NCBI GenBank assembly: GCA_004134995.1
Contig: REGP01000007.1
Coordinates: 124,001-188,000, forward strand
Origin: Oxalobacteraceae bacterium CAVE-383
Lineage (GTDB): Bacteria > Pseudomonadota > Gammaproteobacteria > Burkholderiales > Burkholderiaceae_D
Direction: 5' to 3'
DNA: 64,000 nucleotides
Positions 35,655-45,066 of the stretch are shown here, one piece after another (within the stretch, counting starts at the first letter, position 1; every line of letters begins with the position of its first letter). A model generated the notes under the pieces. The model searched no databases. It was not told where the DNA came from and saw nothing but the letters and a program-made list of their open reading frames with translations. A program made the position numbers and the translations under genes.

Positions 35655-36295
35655 GGCTTCAGCCTGCGGTAAGTCAGCATGCAGGAAACCGCGCCCAAAC
35701 CCAGCATTGCGTACAGCAGCGGCCAGCGCATGATCGCGATCATCAGGAAACAGATCACGCAGATGCTCACCAGAACCGGCCGTTGCAGGGGATGATTCTT
35801 CAGCGAACGGATCAGCCGCAATCCGGTCGCCCCGATCAATCCGGCCACCACCGCGCCCATGCTGCGCAAGGCGCCGACCACGCCCGGATTATTGGCGAAA
35901 TGCGAATACAGCAACGCCAGGCCCACCACCAGGAAGGTCGGCGCGATCATCATGCCGGCCAATGCGGTCACCGCGCCGCGCAGGCCGAAATAGCGGTTGC
36001 CCAGCACCATCGCCAGGTTGATGATGTTGGCGCCCGGCAGCAGCTGCGCCACCGACCAGTCTTCGACGAACTCTTCGTCGGTCAGCCAGCCCTTCTTTTC
36101 CACCAGTTCGCGGTGCACAATCGCCATGACGCCGCCGAAGCCCTGCAGCGCCATCCAGTTGAACGCCATGAACAGATCCATCAAGCCGGCCGGCATCGGA
36201 TGCGATGGCGTTTCCTGCATTTCCGGCGGTTGCAGCGCCGCGGCGGGCGTTGCCGCCGGCGACATGCCGGCCGGCGTCTCTATGGGGCTATTCAT
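35651..36295 (-). CDS. Chromate transporter, CHR family, N-terminal half protein
   Basis: 214 residues from ATG 36295 (an alternative ATG at 36355 would add 20 residues; neither has a strong ribosome site). After a Pro/Ala-rich cytoplasmic tail comes the CHR motif FMAFNWMALQGFGGVMAIVHRELVEKKGWLTDEEF and WSVAQLLPGANIINLAMVLG, followed by hydrophobic segments. Together with the next gene it makes a split two-protein CHR transporter. Confidence 0.88.
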   Translation of the reverse strand: MNSPIETPAGMSPAATPAAALQPPEMQETPSHPMPAGLMDLFMAFNWMALQGFGGVMAIVHRELVEKKGWLTDEEFVEDWSVAQLLPGANIINLAMVLGNRYFGLRGAVTALAGMMIAPTFLVVGLALLYSHFANNPGVVGALRSMGAVVAGLIGATGLRLIRSLKNHPLQRPVLVSICVICFLMIAIMRWPLLYAMLGLGAVSCMLTYRRLKP

Positions 36296-36465
36296 GATGC
36301 ATGTCTTTGCTGTTGGTTCTGAAGCGTTATTGCACGCGCGAAATACTGAATTCACAGCATATTAATTGTTTTTCGCGTTTTACGCGGCCGTGGCGCGGGA
36401 AAAAACCGCCGTAAACATGCTTTCATGCATAATGATGCCGCTGTCAAAACAAAAGGGCCATTGCG

Positions 36466-37860
36466 ATGACCACGAAAGACGAAATGCCGGACCAGGACGC
36501 ACAGACATCGCCCGCGCCGGCCAACGCGCGCCGCGGCGGCAAGTTCAAGGCGCGCTTCGTCGCCATTTCCTGGCGCGACGTCGCCGTCAGCTTCGGGCCT
36601 ATCGTGCTGGTCGCGCTGGTCGGATTATGGCTGGCGGTCTATTTCATCCGGCCGGCGCCGCCGAAAACGCTGACCATTGTTTCCGGCCCCAAGAACACCA
36701 ATTTCTGGAACGTCGCGGAAAAATACCGGCAGATCCTGGCGCGCGACGGCGTGACGCTCAGGAATCTGGAATCCGACGGTTCGCTGGATAACCTGAACAA
36801 GCTGATGGACGACAAGATCGATGTCGATGTCGGCTTCGTCCAGGGCGGCCTGGCCACCGATGCGGCAACCGCCAGCCTGGTTTCGCTGGGCAGCGTGGCG
36901 TATGTGCCGGTATCGGTGTTCTATCACACGGCGGAGACGGTCGACAGCCTGGACGACTTGCGCGGCAAGCGCGTCGCCGTCGGCATGCCCGGCAGCGGCG
37001 CCCGCGTGCTGGCGCTGGCGCTGCTGAAATCCAACGGCATCGTGCCGGGCGGCCCGACCGCGCTGCTCGACATGGGCGGCGATGAAGCCGCGCAGGCGCT
37101 GGTCAGCGGCAAGATCGACGCCGCCTTCCTGATGGGCGATTCGGCATCGCCGCCGACCATGGGCAGGCTGCTGCGCACGCCGAATATCCGGCTGGTCGAC
37201 TTCTCGCAATCGGATGCCTATTCGCGCCGCTTCGAATATCTGAACGAGCTCAAGCTCCCGATGGGTGTGTTCGATTTCGGCCGCAACATTCCGCCGCACG
37301 ACATCCATCTGATCGCGCCGACGGCCGAACTGCTGGCGCGCGACGATCTGCATCCGGCGCTGTCCGATCTGCTGATCGAGGCTGCCAAGGAAGTCCACGG
37401 CAAGGCCAGCGTGCTGCAGAAGGCCGGCGAATTCCCGGCGCCGCTGGAGCACGAATACCGCATCAGCGACGATGCCACGCGCTATTACAAATCGGGGAAA
37501 AGTTTTGTGTACCGGCTCATGCCGTTCTGGCTGGCCAGCCTGGTCGACCGCACGCTGGTGCTGTTGCTGCCGATCATCCTGCTGCTTATTCCCACTTTCA
37601 AGCTGGTGCCGATGCTGTACGGCTGGCGCATCAAGTCGCGGATCTACAAATGGTATGGGGTGCTGATTGCACTGGAGCGGGGTATTGCAACGTCCACAGG
37701 CAATGAAGAAGAAGACCGGGCGCAGATGCTGGAGCAGTTGGACCGGATCGAGGAATCGGTCAACCGCCTGAAGATGCCGCTGGCGTTCGCAGATCAGTTT
37801 TATGTGCTGCGGGAGCACATCGGGTTTGTGCGGAATCGCCTGCTGCAAAAGCAGGGATGA
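36466..37860 (+). CDS. TAXI-family TRAP solute-binding protein, membrane-anchored
   Basis: 464 residues. One N-terminal membrane segment (about 45-62) is followed by a TAXI binding domain (KTLTIVSGPKNTNFWNVAEKY, DKIDVDVGFVQGGLATDAAT, GKRVAVGMPGSGARVLALALL). A second membrane segment near residue 365 (LVLLLPIILLLIPTF) and a cytoplasmic helical tail follow. Ordinary TAXI proteins are free in the periplasm and work with DctQM-type permeases; none is nearby. A sensory or tethered-receptor role is possible. Confidence 0.85.
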   Translation: MTTKDEMPDQDAQTSPAPANARRGGKFKARFVAISWRDVAVSFGPIVLVALVGLWLAVYFIRPAPPKTLTIVSGPKNTNFWNVAEKYRQILARDGVTLRNLESDGSLDNLNKLMDDKIDVDVGFVQGGLATDAATASLVSLGSVAYVPVSVFYHTAETVDSLDDLRGKRVAVGMPGSGARVLALALLKSNGIVPGGPTALLDMGGDEAAQALVSGKIDAAFLMGDSASPPTMGRLLRTPNIRLVDFSQSDAYSRRFEYLNELKLPMGVFDFGRNIPPHDIHLIAPTAELLARDDLHPALSDLLIEAAKEVHGKASVLQKAGEFPAPLEHEYRISDDATRYYKSGKSFVYRLMPFWLASLVDRTLVLLLPIILLLIPTFKLVPMLYGWRIKSRIYKWYGVLIALERGIATSTGNEEEDRAQMLEQLDRIEESVNRLKMPLAFADQFYVLREHIGFVRNRLLQKQG

Positions 37861-37866
37861 GATGCA

Positions 37867-37900
37867 AATAAGGGCGGAGAGAATCCGCCCTTATTTATTT
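37867..37900 (+). terminator. Terminator of the TAXI gene
   Basis: 12-bp perfect stem AATAAGGGCGGA, loop GAGAA, complement, then TTATTT. The symmetrical A/T ends also allow use by the convergent scoB gene. Confidence 0.85.
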
Positions 37901-37928
37901 GAACCTGCTTGAAACGCCTGAAGCGCGC

Positions 37929-38579
37929 TTAAAACCCTGTCACATCCAGCGGCGCCCCGGTCTGCTTCACAATCTCGTCCTTGGTCACGCCGCTGGCCAG
38001 TTCGACCAGCTTCAGCCCCTTGTCGGTGACGTCGATTACGCCCAGATCGGTAATGATGCGGTCCACCACGCCCACGCCGGTCAGCGGCAGGGTGCAGTTC
38101 TCCAGAATCTTGTGCGAGGTGCTGCCGTCCTTGGCCTTGGCCACGTGCTCCATCAGCACCACGACATGCTTCACGCCCGCCACCAGATCCATCGCGCCAC
38201 CCATGCCCTTGACCATCTTGCCCGGAATCATCCAGTTGGCCAGATCGCCCTGCGCCGAAACCTGCATCGCGCCCAGGATCGCGATATTGATCTTGCCGCC
38301 GCGGATCATGCCGAAGGAGTCGGCCGAGCTGAAGAACGACGAACCGGGCAGGGTCGTCACGGTCTGCTTGCCGGCATTGATGAGGTCCGGATCGACCTTG
38401 TCGTCGGTCGGGAACGGGCCGATGCCCAGCAAGCCGTTTTCCGACTGCAGCCAGACCTCGATGTCGGCCGGCACATGATTGGCCACCAGGGTCGGCAGGC
38501 CGATACCCAGGTTGCAATAAAAACCGTCCTGCAGTTCCTTGGCCGCACGGGCCGCCATTTCATCACGCGTCCATGCCAT
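37929..38579 (-). CDS. scoB: 3-oxoacid (succinyl-CoA) CoA-transferase subunit B
   Basis: 216-residue beta subunit of SCOT, which makes acetoacetyl-CoA from acetoacetate and succinyl-CoA. Visible: [16 protein letters not shown], then [13 protein letters not shown] and the catalytic Glu in [12 protein letters not shown], and [21 protein letters not shown] 38579 has GGGAG upstream; the longer open frame is rejected. Only one base separates it from the scoA stop, so the subunits are coupled. Confidence 0.93.
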   Translation of the reverse strand: MAWTRDEMAARAAKELQDGFYCNLGIGLPTLVANHVPADIEVWLQSENGLLGIGPFPTDDKVDPDLINAGKQTVTTLPGSSFFSSADSFGMIRGGKINIAILGAMQVSAQGDLANWMIPGKMVKGMGGAMDLVAGVKHVVVLMEHVAKAKDGSTSHKILENCTLPLTGVGVVDRIITDLGVIDVTDKGLKLVELASGVTKDEIVKQTGAPLDVTGF

Positions 38580-38580
38580 C

Positions 38581-39297
38581 TTATGCTCCCTGCTTTGCGG
38601 TGGTTGGTGTGATCGTGCGCTGCTCGATCCGTTTTTCCGGCGTGGCGTTGACCACGATCCGGTGCACGAAAATGCCCGCCAGATGAATCTGGTCCGGATC
38701 CAGGGAGCCGGTCTCGACCAGTTCCTCGACTTCCACGATCGTGATCTTGCCGGACATGGCCGCGTTCGGGTTGAAGTTGCGGGCGGTCTTGTTGAACACC
38801 AGATTGCCGGAACGGTCCGCCTTCTGCGCCTTGACCAGCGCAATATCGGCCACCAGCGAGCGCTCCATCACATATTGTTCACCGTCGAATTCGCGGATTT
38901 CCTTGCCTTCGGCCACCAGCGTGCCGACGCCGGTCTTGGTGAAGAAGGCCGGAATGCCGGCGCCGCCGGCGCGCAGCTTCTCGGCCAGCGTGCCTTGCGG
39001 CGTGAATTCGAGTTCCAGTTCGCCGGCCAGGTATTGCCGTTCGAATTCCTTGTTTTCGCCCACGTAGGACGAAATCATCTTCTTGATCTGGCGGGTATTG
39101 AGCAATATGCCCAGGCCAAAGCCATCGACGCCGGCATTGTTCGAAATGGCCGTCAGGTTCTTGACGCCGCTGTCGCGCACCGCCGCAATCAGCACTTCGG
39201 GAATGCCGCACAGGCCAAAGCCGCCGACGGCGATGGTCTGGCCGTCCTTGACGATATCGGCCAGTGCGGCGCGGGCGTCGGGAAACACTTTATTCAT
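38581..39297 (-). CDS. scoA: 3-oxoacid (succinyl-CoA) CoA-transferase subunit A
   Basis: 238-residue alpha subunit. Family features: [53 protein letters not shown], and the [23 protein letters not shown] block. It is transcribed first in the two-gene operon. It links ketone body or aromatic catabolism to the TCA cycle. AtoD of acetate/acetoacetate transferases is the nearest alternative. Confidence 0.93.
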   Translation of the reverse strand: MNKVFPDARAALADIVKDGQTIAVGGFGLCGIPEVLIAAVRDSGVKNLTAISNNAGVDGFGLGILLNTRQIKKMISSYVGENKEFERQYLAGELELEFTPQGTLAEKLRAGGAGIPAFFTKTGVGTLVAEGKEIREFDGEQYVMERSLVADIALVKAQKADRSGNLVFNKTARNFNPNAAMSGKITIVEVEELVETGSLDPDQIHLAGIFVHRIVVNATPEKRIEQRTITPTTAKQGA

Positions 39298-39455
39298 GGG
39301 TGTCCTTCGGGTTGTTCAAGCGTCATGGAATGTCATGGAATCGTCAAAAAGGGCCCGATCGCAGACCACAGGACGATACTATACAGTCCATTCGCTTACA
39401 ACATCCCGAAGGCTTCCCTGACAACGCTGCCCGGATGCCGGAACGACCTTGGAGT

Positions 39456-39573
39456 CTGTGCGAAATCAGGCAAGGCGGGGTGTTGTGCGAAATGAGGTAA
39501 AGGGGGAGCCGGCCGAAGGCCGGCGGAGGACACGAATGCAGTACAACACCCCGCCTTGCCTGATTTCGCACAG
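39456..39573. repeat. Nested palindromic repeat element, copy 1 (118 nt)
   Basis: Perfect 31-bp inverted repeat (arms 39456-39486 and 39543-39573) enclosing a 56-nt loop that has its own stem GCCGGCC-GAA-GGCCGGC. It begins 6 bp after the stop codon of the minus-strand porin gene. The loop matches copy 2 at 51 of 56 positions. The start of the loop (GTGCGAAATGAGG) echoes the outer part of the arm (GTGCGAAATCAGG). Confidence 0.92.
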
Positions 39574-39579
39574 CCCTTT

Positions 39580-40620
39580 TTAGAACACGTGGCGGATGCC
39601 CAGGCCGACGCTCCCCGCGCTGCCGTTGGTGGTGAGTTTGTCGTAGCCGTAGATGCCGTACAGGGCGGTCGTCGGCGACAGGGTGCGCTCATAGCCGGCG
39701 GCAAAGCCGGTGCGGCCGATGGTTGCGGCGCCGCGCGTGGCGATCAGGCTGCGCACCAGCGACGCCGAGATCTTGCCGGCGCCGACCGGCACTGCCACGC
39801 CGAGCTGGGCGGTCTTGTCGCGGATATCGGATACCGGAATCTGCGTCTGGTAATACGTACCGTACAACTTGAGCATCGAAAAGGTATACGTGGCGCCGCC
39901 CATGATCACCGACTGCACCGGCGTGACCGGCGCCAGGCCGGTGCCGACCTTGGTGCGCTGGCCGACCAGGGTAGCAGTGAGCGGGCCGTTGGCATAGGCG
40001 GTCGACAGGCCGATATTGCCGTTGCCGTTATGGCCTGCGGTTTCGCCAGTACTGGCAATGACGGCGGTCTTGAAGCCGGCCAGCGCCGGCGTCGTATATT
40101 GCACCGAGTTATCCCATTTGCTGTCCGCGGCGACGTTGCGGCCGTAGGTCGGCAGCCAGCTTTGCAGCATCAGCGGCGAAAACTGCAGCGAGCCCCCGAA
40201 AGGATTGCCGGCTATCATGGCATTGAACAGCGGAATCGTGTGACGGCCGGCAGTGATCTGGCCGAAACTGCCGTTGAGGCCGACGAACGAGTCCTTGGAG
40301 AACAGCGGATCGGTGGCATTGCGGCCTTGCGCGCCGGTATCCGTCTGGAAGAAGCTTTCCAGCGTGAAGATTGCCTTCATTCCGCCGCCCAGGTCTTCCG
40401 AACCGCGCACGCCCCAGAACGAGGTGGCGGTGCCGCCGCCGTTGACGACGCTGGTGGCCTGCGGCTGATCGCTGCGCTTGATCGATCCGATATACGAATC
40501 GACCACGCCGTACACCTGCACCGCGGTTTGCGCCTGCGCCGCATTGTGCGCCGACAAAATACCGCCTGTGATCAGGCACAATTTACCCAAAGTCCTGACA
40601 TTCCCTCTGATAGCTTTCAT
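39580..40620 (-). CDS. Gram-negative general porin
   Basis: 346-residue outer-membrane barrel. Signal peptide cleaved after about NAAQAQ (residue 31); mature start TAVQVYGVVDSYIG is typical of betaproteobacterial porins. A loop-3 type region (FSKDSFVGLNGSFGQITAGRHT) is present and the end is LGIRHVF with terminal Phe. It follows the gabD gene stop by name of strand (57 bp downstream), so it may serve the catabolic cluster. The palindromic element begins right after its stop. Confidence 0.93.
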   Translation of the reverse strand: MKAIRGNVRTLGKLCLITGGILSAHNAAQAQTAVQVYGVVDSYIGSIKRSDQPQATSVVNGGGTATSFWGVRGSEDLGGGMKAIFTLESFFQTDTGAQGRNATDPLFSKDSFVGLNGSFGQITAGRHTIPLFNAMIAGNPFGGSLQFSPLMLQSWLPTYGRNVAADSKWDNSVQYTTPALAGFKTAVIASTGETAGHNGNGNIGLSTAYANGPLTATLVGQRTKVGTGLAPVTPVQSVIMGGATYTFSMLKLYGTYYQTQIPVSDIRDKTAQLGVAVPVGAGKISASLVRSLIATRGAATIGRTGFAAGYERTLSPTTALYGIYGYDKLTTNGSAGSVGLGIRHVF

Positions 40621-40677
40621 CTCTTTCTATTCCCTTTTGGTTGAACATGCGGTGAAATGCGTTGATATGGGAAGCGC

Positions 40678-42162
40678 CTACAACCCGCCCATGCACAGGT
40701 ATTTGATGACCATGTAATCGTCGATGCCGTAATGCGATCCCTCGCGCCCCAGCCCGGACTGCTTGACGCCGCCGAACGGCGCCACTTCGTTCGAAATCAG
40801 GCCGGTGTTGATGCCGACCATGCCGCTTTCCAGGCCCTCCGCGACGCGCCAGACGCGGCCGATGTCGCGCGAATAGAAATAGCTGGCGAGGCCGAATTCG
40901 GTATCGTTGGCCATGGCCAGCACCTGGGCTTCGGTATCGAAACGGAACAGCGGCGCCAGCGGCCCGAAGGTTTCCTCGGACGCCACCCGCATCTCGTGCG
41001 TGACGTCGACCATGACGGTGGGCTCGAAGAAATTTCCGCCCAGCTCGTGCCGGTGGCCGCCGGCCAGCACGCGCGCGCCCTTGGCCAGCGCATCGCCGAT
41101 GTGCTGCTCGATTTTCTCGACCGCCTTGGCGTCGATCAGCGGCCCTTGCACGACGCTTGGGTCGCGGCCGTCGCCCACCTTGATCTGGCGTACCCGCGCC
41201 GCCAGTTTTTCGGCGAAGGCGTCGTACACGCCGTCCTGCACGTAGAGGCGATTGGCGCAGACGCAGGTCTGGCCGGCATTGCGGTATTTCGAGACCAGCG
41301 CGCCTTCGACCGCGGCGTCCAGATCGGCATCGTCGAATACGATGAAGGGCGCATTGCCGCCCAGTTCCAGTGAGAGTTTCTTGATGGTCGGCGCGCACTG
41401 CTGCATGAGCACGCGTCCGACTTCGGTGGAACCGGTGAAGCTGAGTTTGCGCACGATGGGGTTGGCGGTCAGCTCGGCGCCGATTTCGCGCGAGGATCCC
41501 GTGACCACGCTGAACACGCCGGGCGGCACGCCGGCCTGCTCGGCCAGCGCCGCCAGCGCCAGCGCAGAAAAGGGCGTGGCTTCCGCCGGTTTGAGCACCA
41601 TCGTGCAGCCGGCCGCCAATGCCGGCCCGACCTTGCGCGTAATCATCGCCGCCGGAAAATTCCATGGCGTGATGGCGGCGCAGACGCCGATCGGTTCCTT
41701 GATCACCACCAGGCGGCTGGCGGCCGAAGGCGAAGGGATCGTATCGCCATAGACGCGCTTGCCTTCTTCGGCGAACCAGTCGATGAACGACGCGGCGTAG
41801 ACAATTTCGGCGCGCGCTTCGGCCAGCGGCTTGCCTTGCTCGACCGTCATGATCAGCGCCAGGTCGTCAGCGTTTTCGAGGATCAGGTCGCTCCATTTGC
41901 GCATGATCCTGCCGCGTTCGCCGGCGGTCTTCTTGCGCCACGGCCCCCATGCCGCTTCGGCGGCATGGATCGCGCGGCGCGCTTCCGCCTGCCCCATGCG
42001 CGGGATGCAGCCGATGCGCTCGCCGCTGGCCGGATTGACGACTTCGGTCGACAGACCGGAATCGGCATCGCACCAGAGACCGTTGATATAGGCCTGCTGA
42101 TGCAGCAGGGAAGACTTGCTGAGCTTCTGCTTCAGTTCGCCGTTCGGCATTGAATTCGTCAC
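40678..42162 (-). CDS. gabD: NAD(P)-dependent succinate-semialdehyde dehydrogenase
   Basis: 494-residue aldehyde dehydrogenase. Visible: catalytic Glu in LELGGNAPFIVFDDADLD and catalytic Cys in YRNAGQTCVCANRLYVQDGVYD, with ITPWNFPAAMITRKVGPALAAGC for cofactor binding. The overall sequence is of the GabD type that oxidises succinate semialdehyde to succinate. Start is GTG 42162 with GGAG 9 bases before it. It lies downstream of the ABC and UbiD genes on the same strand, which fits a final oxidation step for that pathway; the aldehyde specificity is inferred. Confidence 0.9.
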   Translation of the reverse strand: MTNSMPNGELKQKLSKSSLLHQQAYINGLWCDADSGLSTEVVNPASGERIGCIPRMGQAEARRAIHAAEAAWGPWRKKTAGERGRIMRKWSDLILENADDLALIMTVEQGKPLAEARAEIVYAASFIDWFAEEGKRVYGDTIPSPSAASRLVVIKEPIGVCAAITPWNFPAAMITRKVGPALAAGCTMVLKPAEATPFSALALAALAEQAGVPPGVFSVVTGSSREIGAELTANPIVRKLSFTGSTEVGRVLMQQCAPTIKKLSLELGGNAPFIVFDDADLDAAVEGALVSKYRNAGQTCVCANRLYVQDGVYDAFAEKLAARVRQIKVGDGRDPSVVQGPLIDAKAVEKIEQHIGDALAKGARVLAGGHRHELGGNFFEPTVMVDVTHEMRVASEETFGPLAPLFRFDTEAQVLAMANDTEFGLASYFYSRDIGRVWRVAEGLESGMVGINTGLISNEVAPFGGVKQSGLGREGSHYGIDDYMVIKYLCMGGL

Positions 42163-42329
42163 GATTTTCGACTCCGTTATTTGTTATGGACGTGAAGAGG
42201 CCGGATCCGGATGGACAGCCGGAATCCTTTCGGTCATCGCAAGCGATGACCTGTCTTCGGGGTGCTACAGGTTTTTTTGTCTGATGCGCGCCGATGCGTG
42301 CCGGCGCGCTCGTTGGCAGTGCGGGGGTA

Positions 42330-43145
42330 TTACTCTTGCTTGGTCAGCTCTTCATGCCATGGCGCTATCTTGCGTTCGAGCCATGCCAGCGCCGCGGTTA
42401 CCGCCACCGCGAACACCATGATCACCACGATCGGCGCCAGCATCTGCGCGGTTTCGAAGGCATTGGCGGCGTTCATGATGATGCCGCCCAGGCCGCTGAT
42501 GGCGGTAAAGAATTCCGCCACGATCAAGCCGATGATCGCCTTGCCTACGCCCAGCCGCAGCCCGGCCATGATGTACGGTGTCGAAGCCGGCAGCACGATC
42601 TTGTACAGAATGTCGCGGCGCGATCCGACGAAGGACAGGCCGACCTCGATCAGCGTGCGCGGCACCATCTTCACGCCCAGCCAGGCGTTGATGCAGATCG
42701 GGAAAAACGTCAGCGTCGCGATAATCGCCACCTTGACCGCAAAACCCAGGCCGAACCACATGATGTACAGCGGCACCAGCGCCACCAGCGGCATGGCGTA
42801 GCCGGCGGTGACATAGATGCCGATGGCGGCTTCCAGATTACGGAAGCGGCCGATCAACACGCCCAGCGGCACGCCCAGCACCACCGCGATGAAAAAGCCC
42901 AGCGCCAGCGATTGCATGCTTTCGATGAACGCCCAGATCAGGCGGCCGCTGACGGTCATGTCGAACAGTTCGACGGCGATGGCCGACGGATAGGACATGA
43001 ACAGCGGATTGATGCGGCGGCCGACCACTTCCAGGAGGCAGAGCATGACAATGACCGACACCGTCGTGATGGTGCGGTAGGACATATGCGGAAAGCGCCA
43101 GCGCCGTCCGTTCTTTCCATGTTCAGCCGATGTGTGATTTTCCAT
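42330..43145 (-). CDS. NitT/TauT-family ABC permease
   Basis: 271-residue inner-membrane protein with about six segments and the EAA-like loop GLSFVGSRRDILYKIVLPASTPYIMAGL. ATG 43145 follows GAGG and starts 2 bp after the ATPase gene stop. It is the membrane subunit of the importer formed with the two genes transcribed before it, which probably brings in the cluster's aromatic or heterocyclic acid. Confidence 0.9.
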   Translation of the reverse strand: MENHTSAEHGKNGRRWRFPHMSYRTITTVSVIVMLCLLEVVGRRINPLFMSYPSAIAVELFDMTVSGRLIWAFIESMQSLALGFFIAVVLGVPLGVLIGRFRNLEAAIGIYVTAGYAMPLVALVPLYIMWFGLGFAVKVAIIATLTFFPICINAWLGVKMVPRTLIEVGLSFVGSRRDILYKIVLPASTPYIMAGLRLGVGKAIIGLIVAEFFTAISGLGGIIMNAANAFETAQMLAPIVVIMVFAVAVTAALAWLERKIAPWHEELTKQE

Positions 43146-43147
43146 GA

Positions 43148-43969
43148 TTACGCCGCCTCGCTCGATGTTGCCGGTGTGACTGATGTTGCCGATGTTGCAG
43201 GCTCGGTCGCATGCAGCCGTTCCCACAGCGCCAGCCGCTTGCGCCCGAATTCGGCGTTGCCGCGCAGGCCCGCCAATTGGCCGCGCGGACGCGGAATATC
43301 GACCGTCAGAATGGTATCGACGCGCCCGGCCTTCATGATGATGACCCGGTCCGCCAGCAGCACCGCTTCATCCATATCGTGGGTGATGATGAGAATGGTC
43401 TTCTGCGTCTTGGCATGGATTTCCATCAACTCGTTCTGCAGGTCTTCCCGCGTCTGCGCATCGAGCGCGCCGAATGGTTCGTCCATCAGCAGGATGTCGG
43501 GTTCGATCGCCAGCGCGCGGGCGATGCCGATGCGCTGCTTCATGCCGCCCGACAACTGATGCGGCAGCCGGTCCGCCGCGTGCGACAGGCCGACCATTTC
43601 CAGATAGCGGTCGGTGATCACATCGCGCACGCCGGGCAGCACGCCTTTCAGTTCCAGGCCGAAGGCGACGTTGGAGCGCGCGCTGCGCCATGGCAGCAAT
43701 TCGGCATGCTGGAACACCAGGCTGCGGTCGTAGCCGCAGCCGGTGACTTTCATCCCGCGCGAAATCACTTCGCCGCCGGACGCCGTTTCCAGGCCCATGA
43801 TGATGCGCAAGATGGTCGACTTGCCGCAACCGCTGGGGCCGGTGATGGCCACGATCTCGCCGCGTTCGATATCGAAACTGACATCGTCGAGCGCCCTCAC
43901 CGTCTTCGCCCTGGAACCGGCGCCCAAGCGAAACGTCTTGGCTACGTTACGTACCTCTAGCTGCGCCAT
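43148..43969 (-). CDS. NitT/TauT-family ABC ATPase
   Basis: 273 residues. Walker A GPSGCGKST, Q-loop FQHAELLPWRS, signature LSGGMKQRIGIARA, Walker B ILLMDEPFGALD, switch His in ITHDMDEA. The C-terminus ends in a Thr/Ser/Ala-rich repeat (ATSATSVTPATSSEAA) that looks dispensable. Second gene of the binding protein-ATPase-permease set. Confidence 0.92.
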   Translation of the reverse strand: MAQLEVRNVAKTFRLGAGSRAKTVRALDDVSFDIERGEIVAITGPSGCGKSTILRIIMGLETASGGEVISRGMKVTGCGYDRSLVFQHAELLPWRSARSNVAFGLELKGVLPGVRDVITDRYLEMVGLSHAADRLPHQLSGGMKQRIGIARALAIEPDILLMDEPFGALDAQTREDLQNELMEIHAKTQKTILIITHDMDEAVLLADRVIIMKAGRVDTILTVDIPRPRGQLAGLRGNAEFGRKRLALWERLHATEPATSATSVTPATSSEAA

Positions 43970-44027
43970 GATGGAACCGCCTTTCCGAATAATATGAAAT
44001 CCACTGCACCGACCATGTTCTGCACGA

Positions 44028-45011
44028 CTATTTCACTCCTGCCTTCTTCGCCGCTTCGGCCCGGACCGACGGGTCCAGCACGGTCGACGGATCGAACGTG
44101 CGCGAGAGCAGTCCGCCATCGGCCAGCAGATCGCGCAGATAGATGAACTTCTTCGGATCCAGTCCCAGGGTGGCGTCCACCATGTGCGCGTTCTTCGCTT
44201 CGCGGAAAATTTCCTTTGCGCCCGGATCGTCCGCCTTGGCGCTGGTGATCTTGTTCGACAGCGCAATGGTTTCGTCTTCATGCGCCAAGGCATACGACAG
44301 GCCCTTCATCTGCGCGGCCATGAACGCCACCGCCGCGGCGCGCTTGGTGCTGAGCACCTTGCTGGTCGTGATGATGCAGGAGCGCACATACTCGGGCGTG
44401 ACGTCCTTGGCCTGCACCAGCATTTTCAGGCCGAGTTCCTTGGCCTTCGGTGCGAATTCGATCGAGCTCGGCGCTGCCGCCACCACGCCGACCGCCAATG
44501 CCTTGACGCGGTCGGCGTCGCTGCCGGAGCGCACATATTGCACGTCCTTGTTAGGATCGAGACCGGCCGAGCGCAGCGCGGCGCGGGCGAACAGATCCGG
44601 CAGCGCGCCCGGATCGGACACCGCGATCGCCTTGCCCTTGAGGTCCTTCACGCTCTTCACGTCGTCCTTGGTGTAGAGCGCATACGGCAAGCCGGGCCAT
44701 GGGCAGCCCAGGATCTTGATATCGGCGCCCTTGGCCGCCGCGATCATCGGACCGCCCGGATTGCCTTCATACGAATCGATTTCGCCGGCAAGCAAGGCCT
44801 TGGTCAGCAGCGCGTCGCCCTTGAGCGACACCATGGTGATCGTCACGCCGGCCTGTTTCTGGAAATCGTGCTCGGCGCCCATGTAGAGAAACCCGGCGTC
44901 GCCCTTGGGCGCCACCGTGCCGTGCTTCCAGGTCAATTCCTGGGCGAACGATGCCTGCGCGGCCAACGCAAGTGAAATCAGGCCGACTGCGAATCTGGAT
45001 ACGGAAGCCAT
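44028..45011 (-). CDS. NitT/TauT-family ABC substrate-binding protein
   Basis: 327-residue periplasmic protein. Signal peptide with cleavage near ASFAQ (residue 24). NMT1/SsuA-type fold features: GEIDSYEGNPGGPMIAAAKG, KDLKGKAIAVSDPGALPDLFAR, VGVVAAAPSSIEFAPKAKELG. It starts 55 bp downstream of the UbiD-family gene, which makes it likely to bind that enzyme's carboxylic acid substrate or a precursor. Confidence 0.9.
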   Translation of the reverse strand: MASVSRFAVGLISLALAAQASFAQELTWKHGTVAPKGDAGFLYMGAEHDFQKQAGVTITMVSLKGDALLTKALLAGEIDSYEGNPGGPMIAAAKGADIKILGCPWPGLPYALYTKDDVKSVKDLKGKAIAVSDPGALPDLFARAALRSAGLDPNKDVQYVRSGSDADRVKALAVGVVAAAPSSIEFAPKAKELGLKMLVQAKDVTPEYVRSCIITTSKVLSTKRAAAVAFMAAQMKGLSYALAHEDETIALSNKITSAKADDPGAKEIFREAKNAHMVDATLGLDPKKFIYLRDLLADGGLLSRTFDPSTVLDPSVRAEAAKKAGVK

Positions 45012-45066
45012 GGTGTCATTTTCTTTCGTCGGTAAAGTATGGATGGATTAAAAAAGTTACGGGGGG

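Noticed and set aside
39456..39580. Simple Rho-independent terminator for the porin gene
   Set aside because: The stem is far too long, the 56-nt loop is conserved in a second copy, and there is no T-run on the porin strand.
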